NCBI GenBank assembly: GCA_050734185.1
Contig: JBOHUE010000061.1
Location: forward strand, 1-40,218
From: JAFALX01 sp050734185
Lineage (GTDB): Bacteria > Chloroflexota > Dormibacteria > Aeolococcales > Aeolococcaceae
Length of the DNA stretch: 40,218 nucleotides
Direction of reading: 5' to 3'
Shown piece after piece: positions 1 to 9,579 of the stretch. The notes under the pieces were generated by a model that made no database searches, was not told where the DNA came from, and was given only the letters and a program-made list of their open reading frames with translations. Made by a program: the position numbers and the translations under genes. The number at the start of each line of letters is the position of its first letter. Positions within the stretch are counted from its first letter, which is position 1.

Positions 1-884
1 CAGGCCAGGCGCTGCACCGTGGCCGACGGCACCGGGCCACCGAACTCCATCTCCCCCGCCGGCGAGCCCCGCAGGCCGCGCAGCGTCTCGAGGGTGGCGG
101 TGACCTGCAGGTGCGGCCGCATGGAGCCGCGCTGCGGCAGCGTCCCCTGGTCCAGCACGTGGGCGGGGAGCTCCACCACCGCATCGGCCAGGCGGCGCGA
201 GCGCGGACGAAGGTCATCGCGTCCGCTCTTCCGCGCCAGCGGCTCCAGAGCCGCCAGCAGCGTGGCGCCGCCGACGCTGTCGAGCCGGCCGCGGATCAGG
301 TAATCGCCGCTCTCGCAGCGCTGGAACTCGAGCCAGCGCCGCTCGACGGCGTCGACCTCATCGCGGAGCGCGCGCTCGGCATCCGCCGCGTGGCGGGCAT
401 GGGCGCAGTCGAAGCTGAAGCGGCTCACCGAATGCGCGGTGGCCAGCTCAAGCAGCGGCTGCTCGTCAAAGGTCGCGGCCCCGCCGGGCACGCTGGCGAC
501 CCAGCCGGCCGTCCGCGCCAGGAGTGCCAGGTGGCCGTACCCGATACGGCCCTGCTCGACCGCTGCGATGCTCGCGGGGAGCTCGGCAGCCCGCCTCCCC
601 ACGGTCACCGCATCGTGGGCGGCGACGCCCGACATCTTGCAGTTGTGCCGGACCCACTGCTGCGTGGACGCGGCCCCGTCGGGCTCGCCGGCGGTCGCCT
701 CGTCCAAGACCTTGGTGAGCGACGCGAACTCGAGCTGCAGCTGGTCGATCACGTGGCTGAGGACAACGAGCCGTGCTGTGATCTCGCTCGCGTCGACGAG
801 CGCGGCCTGTTCCTCGCGCAGCCGCTGCACCGCCGCCAGGAGTGTCTTCAGCGCCGCGGTTTGCTTGTCGCTGCTCTCACACAC
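1..884 (-). CDS. DUF222 / 13E12-type HNH endonuclease family protein, N-terminal part (runs off the left edge)
   Basis: Translating the minus strand from GTG at 884 gives about 294 residues that continue past the window edge. Recognisable DUF222 segments are the ...GYGHLALLARTAGW... helix, ...DSVGGATLLAALEPL... near residue 215 and ...RPHLQVTATLETLRGL... near residue 260. In this family an HNH nuclease domain follows DUF222; here it would lie outside the window. The role is unknown, although the actinobacterial 13E12 repeat proteins are a multicopy family and some are SOS-regulated. The start is limited by an in-frame stop at 918-920, and GTG 884 is the only usual start codon after it. No Shine-Dalgarno is visible, but a -10 hexamer ends 7 nt upstream, which fits a leaderless mRNA. 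Family assignment is confident; nuclease activity is inferred. Confidence 0.85.
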   Translation of the reverse strand, partial: MCESSDKQTAALKTLLAAVQRLREEQAALVDASEITARLVVLSHVIDQLQLEFASLTKVLDEATAGEPDGAASTQQWVRHNCKMSGVAAHDAVTVGRRAAELPASIAAVEQGRIGYGHLALLARTAGWVASVPGGAATFDEQPLLELATAHSVSRFSFDCAHARHAADAERALRDEVDAVERRWLEFQRCESGDYLIRGRLDSVGGATLLAALEPLARKSGRDDLRPRSRRLADAVVELPAHVLDQGTLPQRGSMRPHLQVTATLETLRGLRGSPAGEMEFGGPVPSATVQRLA

Positions 885-891
885 ACTTGTT

Positions 892-921
892 AGTGTACAC
901 GAACGCCCGTTCGGCTTTCAA
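892..921 (-). promoter_or_regulatory. Promoter with embedded LexA/SOS box for the DUF222 gene
   Basis: On the minus strand, TTGAAA (921-916) and TACACT (897-892) are separated by 18 bp. The spacer contains CGAACGCCCGTTCG (913-900), two perfect 5-bp arms with GAAC-N4-GTTC at the core. This matches the Gram-positive/actinobacterial SOS box. Seven bases separate the -10 from GTG 884, which suggests a leaderless transcript repressed by LexA. The site lies just after the stop of the upstream histidine kinase gene, and no terminator is visible between them. Confidence 0.7.
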
Positions 922-930
922 CGCCCAGAA

Positions 931-3093
931 TCAGGCGACCACCGCGGCGACAGGAACACGAGCCGGTACCGAACCTTCAATGCGCGTCCCGTCGCCCGGG
1001 GCGCTGACGATCATCAGCGATCCATCGAGCGCATCGAGGCGGTCGGTCATGTTGGTGAGGCCCGCGCCCCTGTGCACATGCTCGGCGTCGAAACCGCGGC
1101 CGTCGTCCTCGACCGCGAAGGAGAGCGCGCCGTCGCCCTCGCGAAGCCGCACGCTGACACGCGATGCATTCGCGTACTTCTGCACGTTCTGCAGCGCCTC
1201 CAGCACGCAGAAGTACACGGTCGCCTCCACATCCTGCGGATAGCGTCCGATGCCCTCGTCCTCTACGTGCACCGGCACCGTCGCCTTGCGCGCCTGCGAC
1301 TCCAACGCCGTCACCAGCCCCTTCTCCGCCAGCAGCGGCGGATAGATGCCGCGCGCCAGGTCGCGCAGCGTCTCCAGCGCCTCGTCGGTGTCCGCCTTGA
1401 GCTGCTGCAGGATCTGCGCCGTCTTCTCCGGATCCTTGCCGGCGAGCATCTCCGCCAGCCCCAGCTTCACCTTCAATGCGACGAGGTTCTGCTGCGCGCC
1501 GTCGTGCAGGTTGCGCTCCAGCCGGCGCCGCTCAGCGTCCTGCGCAGAGACGAGCCGCTGCCGCGACGACCGCAACTCCTCCAGGCGCCGCTGCAGGTCT
1601 GCCGTGAGTCCCACGTTCTTCAGCACCAGCCCAGCCTGATGTGCCAGGTCGTCGAGCAGCTTCTCCTCCACCGGCGTCAGTGACTCGCTGCGACGCATGG
1701 TCACGCTCAGTGCGCCGAACAACTCGCTCTGGTGGCGCACGTCGACGACACGCGTGACCCCCGTCATCGCCGGCAGCGTCCCGTTGTGCATCGCCAGCGG
1801 TTGCACGGCGGGTGCGTCGCGCGGCCACGTCGCCGCAGCCTGCAACGTGACGCCTCTTATGAGCCAGACGCGCGCGGCCTGGGCGCCCGTCCCCTCCTGC
1901 AGGACGCGCGCCATTCGGCCCAGCACGTCGTCGGTTGCCCACGACCCGGCAACGTTGGCCGCGAAGTCGCTGAGCGCCTGGTAGGGAGTCGCTCGCCGTC
2001 CGTACACCAACCGGTTGGCAACACGCTGCAGGCGCTCGCGTGCCGGCTGGACCCCGAGCGCGACGATTGCCGTCGCCAGGATCGAGAGCCCCAGATTGGG
2101 CTTACCGCCGCTGCCGACCAGCTCACCGATGCCCACAGCAATGCCGACGTACACGCCGGTGATCAGCGCCGCCAGAGCCGCGTAGACCAGCGTGCGGCTG
2201 ATGACGAGGTCGATGTCGTAGAGGCGGTACTTGACGATGGCAATGGCAATCCCGAGGGGCAGACCGATGACCGCCATGGTGATGACCGCGAACGCAACTG
2301 CACCGACCGGCGACGAGAGCGCGTTGGAGCCCGAGTACACCGGCCAGAGGACGAACGCAAGCGGCACGAGAGCGCCCGAGTACATGAAGATCTTGAGCTG
2401 CTGGCGCTCCTCTGCACCGGCGCGCCGGTAGCGCACCACCAGAGAAGCGATCGCCAGAGCGAGGCTTGCGGCGAGCACGACGGTGCCCATGTTGTTGACG
2501 ACGCTCAGCGCGGATTCGAAGCCGCGCGCCGCGAGCGGGTTGTGCATGGGCCCGCCGTCTCCCGGCTTCAGGTTGTACTGCACCGTGGGCAGCAGGGCGG
2601 TGGCGAGCCACCCGGTCGCTATGTACGCGGGAATCAGCCAGAGCGCAGGCGCCCAGGCGCGCGAAACGGAGCGGCCCGTCGGATACAGGAAGAGGAGCAG
2701 CGCGAGCGACGTCGGGATGGGCTGGAACCCCCACGCTGCCAGCCATCCCGCCACTGCGCCGCCTGGCGCACCAGGCTGCCGCACCTGCGCGTAGATCGCC
2801 CACTCGGTGGTGAAACCGAACAATGCGCCCGCCAGCGCTGCGGCGGAGAGCACCAGCCACATCCCGTTGTCGGGTTTGCGCCACGCGACGAGCACCGCGG
2901 TGACAGCGAAGGCGCCCGCGTTCATGACGAAGATCAACTCCGTCGGCTCCCACGGCACGACTCCGGGCACGGACGCTCCTCGTGCGATGCCGAGGGCGAG
3001 GTCGCCTCCGAGGAGTGCCACGGTCAGAACGAGCACCGCGCTTGCCGCGAGCAGCGGCAGCCTCGACAGCGTGGAGCGAACGGACATCGTCAT
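931..3093 (-). CDS. Membrane sensor histidine kinase, NarL/HisKA_3 type (fifth kinase of the operon)
   Basis: 720 residues. The N-terminal half holds several hydrophobic membrane segments and ends in a YRLYDIDLVISRTLVY... segment shared by all five kinases. A GAF-like region (about 370-525) follows, then the HisKA_3 dimerisation helix with the phospho-acceptor His near residue 530 (ERNLHDGAQQ). The HATPase_c domain has an N-box (EALQNVQKYA), a G1 box (EDDGRGFD) and a G2 box (GAGLTNMTDRL). All catalytic motifs are intact. ATG 3093 overlaps the stop of the preceding gene (ATGA), so translational coupling is likely. It is the last gene of the run, and no clear terminator follows before the DUF222 promoter. 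The stimulus is unknown. The membrane part differs from those of its paralogues. Confidence 0.9.
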   Translation of the reverse strand: MTMSVRSTLSRLPLLAASAVLVLTVALLGGDLALGIARGASVPGVVPWEPTELIFVMNAGAFAVTAVLVAWRKPDNGMWLVLSAAALAGALFGFTTEWAIYAQVRQPGAPGGAVAGWLAAWGFQPIPTSLALLLFLYPTGRSVSRAWAPALWLIPAYIATGWLATALLPTVQYNLKPGDGGPMHNPLAARGFESALSVVNNMGTVVLAASLALAIASLVVRYRRAGAEERQQLKIFMYSGALVPLAFVLWPVYSGSNALSSPVGAVAFAVITMAVIGLPLGIAIAIVKYRLYDIDLVISRTLVYAALAALITGVYVGIAVGIGELVGSGGKPNLGLSILATAIVALGVQPARERLQRVANRLVYGRRATPYQALSDFAANVAGSWATDDVLGRMARVLQEGTGAQAARVWLIRGVTLQAAATWPRDAPAVQPLAMHNGTLPAMTGVTRVVDVRHQSELFGALSVTMRRSESLTPVEEKLLDDLAHQAGLVLKNVGLTADLQRRLEELRSSRQRLVSAQDAERRRLERNLHDGAQQNLVALKVKLGLAEMLAGKDPEKTAQILQQLKADTDEALETLRDLARGIYPPLLAEKGLVTALESQARKATVPVHVEDEGIGRYPQDVEATVYFCVLEALQNVQKYANASRVSVRLREGDGALSFAVEDDGRGFDAEHVHRGAGLTNMTDRLDALDGSLMIVSAPGDGTRIEGSVPARVPVAAVVA

Positions 3094-5237
3094 GAGCCGG
3101 CGACTATGGGCGCGCCGAGAGCCGGAACCGTTCCGGCGACGCGCGTGCCCGAGGGTGCGCGCGCCTCGAAGGCCACCGCGCCACCGAGCGCGTCGATGCG
3201 GTCCTGCATGTTGGTGAGCCCTGATCCCTTCTTCACGTGCGCGACGTCGAAGCCGCGGCCGTCGTCCTCAACCGCGAACGACAGAACGCCGTCGTCTTCA
3301 TGCAGGGAGACCGTCGCGCGCGATGCCCCCGCATATTTCTGCACGTTCTGCAGCGCCTCCAGCACGCAGAAGTACGCGGTCGCCTCCACGTCCTGCGAGT
3401 ACCGGCCGATGCCCTCCGCCTCCACGCTCACCGGCACTGTCGCCTTGCGCGCCTGCGACTCCAGCGCGGTCACCAACCCCTTGTCCGCGAGCAGTGGCGG
3501 ATAGATGCCGCGCGCCAGGCCGCGCAGCGTCTCCAGCGCCTCGTCGGTGTCGCCCTTGAGCTGCTGCAGGATCTGCGCCGCCTTCTCGGGATCCTTGCCC
3601 GCGAGCATCTCCGCCAGCCCCAGCTTCACCTTCAATGCGACGAGGTTCTGCTGCGCACCGTCGTGCAGATTGCGCTCCAGCCGCCGGCGCTCGGCGTCCT
3701 GCGCCGACACCAGTCGCTGCCGCGACGCGCGCAGCTCCTCGAGCCGCCGCTGCAGGTCCGCGGTCAACCCCACGTTCTTGAGCACCAACCCCGCCTGATG
3801 CGCGAGGTCGTCGAGCAGCTTCTCCTCCACCGGCGTCAGCGACTCGCCACGCCGCTTCTCCACGCTCAGGGCGCCGAGCAACTCGCCCTGATGGCGGACC
3901 TCGACCGCGCGCGTCACACCGGGGATTGCGGGCAGAACCCCGTCGAGCATCGGCATCGCCGGAACCAGCGCCGCGCTCTCCTCCACCGGCCAGGTGGCCG
4001 CCGCATGCAGCGCACCACCCGAGCGCAGCCACACAATCGATCGGTCCGCACCCGTCCCCTCCTCGAGCACCCGCGCCATGCGCGGCAGCACCTCATCGGC
4101 CGCGTATGAACCTGCCACCTGTGACGAGAACTCGCTAAGCACCTGGTACGGGGTCGCTCGCTTCCCATATACCAACCGGTTGGCCACACGCTGCAGGCGC
4201 TCGCGTGCCGGCTGGAACCCGAGCGCCACGATGGCCGTCGCCAGAATCGACAGCCCGAGGTTGGGCTTGCCGCCACTGCCCACCAGCTCGCCGATCCCCA
4301 CCGCGATGCCGACATACACGCCGGTGATCAGCGCCGCCAACGTCGCGTACACAAGCGTCCGGCTGATGACGATGTCGATCTCGTACAGCCCGTGCTTGAA
4401 GATCGCGATCGCGGCGGCGACGGGCAACGACACGCCGAAGCCGAGTGCGATCGCAAGGGTGGCACCGATGCTGCCCACGCTGCTCGAGAAGAGCGCGGCG
4501 ACGCTCAGAGCAACAGCCAGGACCGCGCTCAGGAGCACCGCGTATGCGATCCACTTCACCTGCTGGCGCGCGTCTCCGCGTGCACGCCGCAGTTTGACGA
4601 ACGGCGCAGTGGCAACGACCACGACGAGTGCGAGGGCCGCGAAGTACACCACCGCGCCGGCGCCTCCCAGCGCCCCGAGCTGCGGAATCGCAGTCGGGTT
4701 TGCAAACGGTGCGTTGCTCCCGTCGCCGAACGTCTCGGGTCCCGGAGTCAGGAGACTGGAGACGACGACCGCACACAGCAGCACGATGTCTGCCGCCACC
4801 ACCACGCGCCACCGGCGCGACGGGAGGTGGCCGTCCGGGACGAGCATGAGCAGGAGCGCCGCGGCTCCAACCGGCCACACAAGCTCTGACGCCAGCACCG
4901 AGAACCACAGTCCCCATTGCCCAGCGGCGGGTGGGCCGGCGTGGTTGTAGACGACAAGTCGCGCAAGCTGGTCGCCGCTGCCATTCAGCCCGATGGCTAT
5001 TCCGATGAAGAGAAACAGCCAGCCTGTCGGGTTCTGCGGGCGGCGGACTGCGATCAGCCCGCCGATGCCGGCGAACGTCAGCGGCATGATCGCCCCGATG
5101 GCGTCGTAGGAGGCGAAGTTCGCGACGTGCGCTCGCGTTGCCACCGCGAGAGCAATCGTCGTCAACCCCAAGGCCGCCGACACCGCGGCCGCAGCGACGG
5201 CGACGACAGCGAGAGTGCGCGTGCGGTGCGAGGTCAT
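3090..5237 (-). CDS. Membrane sensor histidine kinase, NarL/HisKA_3 type (fourth kinase of the operon)
   Basis: 715 residues with the same layout as its neighbours: hydrophobic N-terminal sensor part, conserved YEIDIVISRTLVYATLAAL... linker, GAF-like region, HisKA_3 with His near residue 525 (ERNLHDGAQQ) and an HATPase_c with intact N, G1 (EDDGRGFD) and G2 (GSGLTNMQDRI) boxes. The start and stop both overlap neighbouring genes by 4 bp. A segment from YGKRATPYQVLSEF through MARVLEEGTGA is identical in protein to the next kinase (5234-7390). Part of it (about 4088-4135) is also nearly identical in DNA, which suggests local gene conversion. The probable partner is the receiver-cyclase protein at the head of the operon. 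Confidence 0.9.
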   Translation of the reverse strand: MTSHRTRTLAVVAVAAAAVSAALGLTTIALAVATRAHVANFASYDAIGAIMPLTFAGIGGLIAVRRPQNPTGWLFLFIGIAIGLNGSGDQLARLVVYNHAGPPAAGQWGLWFSVLASELVWPVGAAALLLMLVPDGHLPSRRWRVVVAADIVLLCAVVVSSLLTPGPETFGDGSNAPFANPTAIPQLGALGGAGAVVYFAALALVVVVATAPFVKLRRARGDARQQVKWIAYAVLLSAVLAVALSVAALFSSSVGSIGATLAIALGFGVSLPVAAAIAIFKHGLYEIDIVISRTLVYATLAALITGVYVGIAVGIGELVGSGGKPNLGLSILATAIVALGFQPARERLQRVANRLVYGKRATPYQVLSEFSSQVAGSYAADEVLPRMARVLEEGTGADRSIVWLRSGGALHAAATWPVEESAALVPAMPMLDGVLPAIPGVTRAVEVRHQGELLGALSVEKRRGESLTPVEEKLLDDLAHQAGLVLKNVGLTADLQRRLEELRASRQRLVSAQDAERRRLERNLHDGAQQNLVALKVKLGLAEMLAGKDPEKAAQILQQLKGDTDEALETLRGLARGIYPPLLADKGLVTALESQARKATVPVSVEAEGIGRYSQDVEATAYFCVLEALQNVQKYAGASRATVSLHEDDGVLSFAVEDDGRGFDVAHVKKGSGLTNMQDRIDALGGAVAFEARAPSGTRVAGTVPALGAPIVAGS

Positions 5238-7390
5238 GCTGATCGCGCCGCCCCCGTCAACACCGGCGCCGGAACTTGCCCACGGATCGCGGTACCCGTG
5301 CCGCGCGCGCTCCTGATGACAATCGTCCCGTCGATGGCGTCCAAGCGATCGGTCATGTTGGTCAGCCCGGCGCCCATGCGGACCGTCTCCACGTCGAACC
5401 CGTTTCCGTCGTCCTCCACCTCGAAGCTCAACGCGCCATCGTGCTCACGCAGGTGCACGACCGCATGCGAGGCCTGCGCGTACTTCTGCACGTTCTGCAG
5501 CGCCTCGAGCACGCAGAAGTACACGGTCGCCTCCACCTCCTGCGGATAGCGGCCGATGCCGTCTGCTTCCACCGTCACCGGCAGCGTCGCCTTGCGCGCC
5601 TGCGATTGGAGCGCTGTTGGCAACCCCTTCTCGGCTAGCAGTGGCGGGTAGATGCCACGCGCCAGGTCGCGCAGCGTCTCGAGCGCCTCGTCCGTATCCG
5701 CCTTCAGCTGCGTGATCGTCGCTCTGGCCTTCTCCGGGTCCTTCCCGGCCAGCATCTCCGCCAGCCCGAGCTTCACCTTGATCGCAACGAGGTGCTGCTG
5801 GGCGCCGTCGTGCAGGTTGCGCTCCAGCTTCCGCCGCTCCGCGTCCTGCGCCGACACCAGCCGCTGCCGCGACAGCCGCAGCTCCTCGAGGCGCCGCTGC
5901 AGGTCAGCGGTGAGGCCAACGTTTTTCAGCACCAGCCCGGCCTGGTGCGCCAGATCGTCGAGCAGCTTCTCTTCCACCGGCGTCAGGGACTCGCCGCGGC
6001 GCTTCTCCACGCTCAGCGCACCGAGCAGCTCCCCCTGATGACGCACCTCAACCGCACGGGTCACCCGTGGCAATGCAGGCAGTGACCCGTCGGACATCGG
6101 TATCGATGGCTCCGGCTCCTCAATGTTGTTCAACGGCCATGTTGCCGCCGCATGCAGAGAGTCACCCGACCGCAGCCACACCGTGGTCCGCTCGGCGCCC
6201 GTTCCCTCCTCGAGCACCCGCGCCATCCTCGGCAGCACCTCATCAGCCGCATATGAACCTGCCACCTGTGACGAGAACTCGCTGAGCACCTGGTACGGCG
6301 TCGCCCGCTTGCCGTACACGAGCCGGTTGGCGATGCGCTGCAGCCGTTCTCGCGCCGGCTGGAACCCGATGGCCACGATCGCGGTGGCCAGAATCGAGAG
6401 CCCGAGATTCGGCTTTCCGCCGCTGCCCACCAGCTCGCCGAAGCCGACCGCAATCCCAACGTAGACGCCCGTGATCAGCGCCGCCAGTGCTCCATAGACC
6501 AGCGTGCGGCTGATGACGACGTCGATGCCGTACAGGCGGTATCTCAGGATGGCGATGCCGCATGCAACCGGCAACGCGACCCCGAAGCCCGCCTCTATCG
6601 CGGCGTTGGATATTCCGGAGTTGAACGTCTGGGCGAGCGAGAACGGGACCGTTGCCGCGTACACGATGAGGGTGATGGCAACGGCGTAGGCGAACCATTT
6701 GATCTGCTGCCGCTCCTCACCCGAGGCCCGCCGGTAGCGCACGACGAGACTCGCTCCTGCGATCAGGAGTAGCACGACGCCCCCCAGCCATATGACCCCA
6801 AGGTTGTCCAGGAACGTCGACGAAAATCCCTTGATTGCGACGGGGCTCGCCACCGCTCTCACGTTGGGCCCGGGCGTTATGGGGGAGTCAGATGGCACGG
6901 TGATCAGGAGAGCGAGCGCCGTGAACGCCACCGCAAGGATGGACAGAATCCGCCACCGCGGGCTGGGGAGTCGACCGCTCGGAAAGAGCAGAAAAATGAA
7001 GATCAGGATGCCCGCAGGAAAGAGAAGAGTCAGCACCCAGTTGGAAACCCAGGCGGCCCAATCGGTGGCGGGCAGCGCAACTGCGTTGAGCAGGCCACGC
7101 ACAGCGTATTCGCCGGACGCCGCGTGAACAGCCCCGTCGAGAGCCGCCGCAAGGAACAACCATCCGATCGGGTTGTGTCGCTGGCGCGCGGCCACGATCA
7201 GGCCAACCGGGGTGAGGCCCAGCGGGACAACCAGATCCGGGCCGAACTGACTCGCGACCACGTTCAGGTCGCGGTTCAGGAACGCCATGTACCACGCTAT
7301 CGCCATCAGGGCGGTGATCAGCGCCCCGATTGCGACCGCCAGCGCAACCGCGTTGCGCGGTGTCAGCCGAGCCGATACCCAGGCCTTCAT
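5234..7390 (-). CDS. Membrane sensor histidine kinase, NarL/HisKA_3 type (third kinase of the operon)
   Basis: 718 residues from ATG 7390 (MKAWVSARLTPR), which overlaps the upstream stop as ATGA. A longer reading frame extends to 7441, but the overlap pattern at every other junction favours 7390. The protein has an N-terminal multi-helix membrane region, the conserved YRLYGIDVVISRTLVYGAL linker, a GAF-like region and HisKA_3 with His near residue 526 (ERNLHDGAQQ). The HATPase_c has G1 EDDGNGFD, where the paralogues have EDDGRGFD, and G2 GAGLTNMTDRL. Catalytically complete by motif. The ligand or stimulus cannot be read from sequence. Confidence 0.9.
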   Translation of the reverse strand: MKAWVSARLTPRNAVALAVAIGALITALMAIAWYMAFLNRDLNVVASQFGPDLVVPLGLTPVGLIVAARQRHNPIGWLFLAAALDGAVHAASGEYAVRGLLNAVALPATDWAAWVSNWVLTLLFPAGILIFIFLLFPSGRLPSPRWRILSILAVAFTALALLITVPSDSPITPGPNVRAVASPVAIKGFSSTFLDNLGVIWLGGVVLLLIAGASLVVRYRRASGEERQQIKWFAYAVAITLIVYAATVPFSLAQTFNSGISNAAIEAGFGVALPVACGIAILRYRLYGIDVVISRTLVYGALAALITGVYVGIAVGFGELVGSGGKPNLGLSILATAIVAIGFQPARERLQRIANRLVYGKRATPYQVLSEFSSQVAGSYAADEVLPRMARVLEEGTGAERTTVWLRSGDSLHAAATWPLNNIEEPEPSIPMSDGSLPALPRVTRAVEVRHQGELLGALSVEKRRGESLTPVEEKLLDDLAHQAGLVLKNVGLTADLQRRLEELRLSRQRLVSAQDAERRKLERNLHDGAQQHLVAIKVKLGLAEMLAGKDPEKARATITQLKADTDEALETLRDLARGIYPPLLAEKGLPTALQSQARKATLPVTVEADGIGRYPQEVEATVYFCVLEALQNVQKYAQASHAVVHLREHDGALSFEVEDDGNGFDVETVRMGAGLTNMTDRLDAIDGTIVIRSARGTGTAIRGQVPAPVLTGAARSA

Positions 7391-9579
7391 GCGCGTGCCA
7401 ATGCAACCGCCGCCGTGGGAGCGGTCCCAACGAGGTGGCATCCCCGCCCTGGGCTGGACTCAATGGTCAAACGACCGTCCAGCGCGTCAAGGCGATCCTC
7501 CATATTGGTCAACCCCGCACCCCGTTGCACGTGCTCGACATCGAAGCCGCGGCCGTCGTCCTCGACCTCGAATCGCAGCGCGCCGTCAGCACCGGACAGC
7601 CGCACGAGCACGTGCGACGCCTGCGCGTACTTCTGCACGTTCTGCAACGCCTCGAGCACGCAGAAGTACGCTGTTGCTTCCACGTCCTGCGCGTAACGAC
7701 CGATGCCGACCGCTGCCACCTGCACCGGCACTGTCGCCTTGCGCGCCTGTGATTCCAGAGCCACCGCCAGTCCCTTCTCGGCCAGCAGTGGCGGATAGAT
7801 GCCGCGAGCCAGATCTCGCAGCGTCTCCAGCGCCTCGTCGGTATCGCTCTTCAGCTCCTGCAGCGTCTGCTTCGCCTTGTCGGGATCACGCGCTGTCAGC
7901 ATCTCAGCGAGCCCCAGCTTCACCTTGAGCGCCACCAGGTGCTGCTGCGCGCCGTCGTGCAGGTTGCGCTCCAGCTTGCGCCGCTCCGCGTCCTGCGCCG
8001 ACACCAGCCGCTGCCGCGATGCGCGCAACTCCTCGAGGCGTCGCTGCAGGTCCGCGGTGAGACCCACGTTCTTCAGCACCAATCCCGCCTGGTGAGCGAG
8101 GTCGTCGAGCAGCTTCTCCTCCACCGGCGTCAGCGACTCTCCATGCCGCTTGTTCACGCTGAGCGCTCCCAGCAGCTCGCCCTGATGACGCACCTCGACA
8201 GCGCGCGTGACCCAGGGAAACGCCGGCAGCGAGCCGTCGAGGGACACCGCAACCGCTCGCACATCACCGGCGGGCTCAGGATGGGTCGCTGCAGCAAGCA
8301 GCTCGCTCCCGCCCCGGAGCCACACCGTCGCTACCTCGGCGCTCGTCCCCTGCTGCAGGAGGCGGGCCATGCGCGGCAGCACCTCGTCCGCGGCGTACGA
8401 ACCGGCCACGTTCGACGAAAACTCGCTGAGCACCTGGTACGGGGTTGCACGGTTTCCATACACCAGCCGGTTAGCGATTCGCTGCAGCCGCTCGCGTGCC
8501 GGCTGGAATCCGACGGCGACGATCGCAGTGGCGAGAATCGACAGGCCCAGGTTGGGCCTGCCGCCGCTGCCGACCAGCTCGCCGATGCCGACTGCGATGC
8601 CGACGTACACGCCCGTGATCAGCGCAGCGAGCGAGCCGTACACCAGCGTGCGGCTGATGATGATGTCGATGTCGTAGAGGTGGTACCTGAAGACCGCGAC
8701 CGCGGTCGCGACGGGCAGCGCTGACAGCGTCAGCACGAAGGTGCCTGCCAGCGCATGGGTGAGCGCCGACGCTTCCGTCGCCGTGCCAGTGTTGAACTGC
8801 GCCAGGGCGTACGCGATCAGCCCGACCGTGCCCAGCGCCGCGGCAAAGGCAAACCACTTCATCTGCTGGCGCCGCTCTCCATGAGCATTGACGGTGTTGA
8901 TGACCAACCCCGCAACGCCGATTGCGAAGCTGGTGATCAGGAGCGGAAACGCTGCTCGAAACACCTGGCCGAGCGCGCTGGTCGCGACTGTGCCGCTGCC
9001 TTCGAGCGCGCTCAGCTGGCCGTCTGACGAGACCGTAATCGGTCCGCCGAACATCGAGCTCGTGATGAACGAGATCAACGCGGCACTGAAGAGCGCATCG
9101 AGTGCGATGGACACGGCGAGCGCCAGCCGCCACCGCCACGAGGCCAGGCGGCCGTCAGGAAACAGCAGGAGGCCCAGCGGCAGGAGTCCAAGCGCGGGTC
9201 CCCACAGCGTGGATCCCACCCACAGCGACGCCGGCGCCGCCCAGAGAGCGCCGCCATGTCCGCGATACGCAAGCAGTGAGTAGAGCTGGGCATCCGCGAC
9301 GCCCTCAAGCAGAAGCCCCGCTGTGAGCATCAGCCAGCCGACCGGGTTCGAGCGCTGACGGAGCGCAACCAGCAGGCCCATGGACGCGAACGCCAGGCCA
9401 CCGACGGCGGTCGCGCCCGGGAACCCGAAGACCGCTGGGTGCAGCCCGCTGACCAGCGCGTACAGCGGTCCATACGCCGCGACGAGAACCGCCGTCACGG
9501 CGAAGACCACGACGGCGATCGCCGCGTTGACAGAGGGTATGCGTGCGGCGGCGCGCACTGATCGCGCCTGCGCGCTCAT
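7387..9579 (-). CDS. Membrane sensor histidine kinase, NarL/HisKA_3 type (second kinase of the operon)
   Basis: 730 residues from ATG 9579 (MSAQARSVRAAAR), chosen because it overlaps the preceding stop as ATGA; the frame remains open to 9657. The membrane region has multiple hydrophobic segments. It is followed by the YHLYDIDIIISRTLVYGSL linker, a GAF-like region, HisKA_3 with His near residue 541 and HATPase_c with EDDGRGFD and GAGLTNMEDRL. The C-terminal tail is short and alanine-rich. It belongs to the same coupled operon as the other four kinases. Only the membrane sensor and GAF parts are clearly diversified, so it probably reports a different signal to the same output protein. Confidence 0.9.
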   Translation of the reverse strand: MSAQARSVRAAARIPSVNAAIAVVVFAVTAVLVAAYGPLYALVSGLHPAVFGFPGATAVGGLAFASMGLLVALRQRSNPVGWLMLTAGLLLEGVADAQLYSLLAYRGHGGALWAAPASLWVGSTLWGPALGLLPLGLLLFPDGRLASWRWRLALAVSIALDALFSAALISFITSSMFGGPITVSSDGQLSALEGSGTVATSALGQVFRAAFPLLITSFAIGVAGLVINTVNAHGERRQQMKWFAFAAALGTVGLIAYALAQFNTGTATEASALTHALAGTFVLTLSALPVATAVAVFRYHLYDIDIIISRTLVYGSLAALITGVYVGIAVGIGELVGSGGRPNLGLSILATAIVAVGFQPARERLQRIANRLVYGNRATPYQVLSEFSSNVAGSYAADEVLPRMARLLQQGTSAEVATVWLRGGSELLAAATHPEPAGDVRAVAVSLDGSLPAFPWVTRAVEVRHQGELLGALSVNKRHGESLTPVEEKLLDDLAHQAGLVLKNVGLTADLQRRLEELRASRQRLVSAQDAERRKLERNLHDGAQQHLVALKVKLGLAEMLTARDPDKAKQTLQELKSDTDEALETLRDLARGIYPPLLAEKGLAVALESQARKATVPVQVAAVGIGRYAQDVEATAYFCVLEALQNVQKYAQASHVLVRLSGADGALRFEVEDDGRGFDVEHVQRGAGLTNMEDRLDALDGRLTIESSPGRGCHLVGTAPTAAVALARA

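Noticed and set aside
466..657. Independent small ORFs opposite or within the DUF222 gene
   Set aside because: They are alternative frames of high-GC coding DNA without family features.
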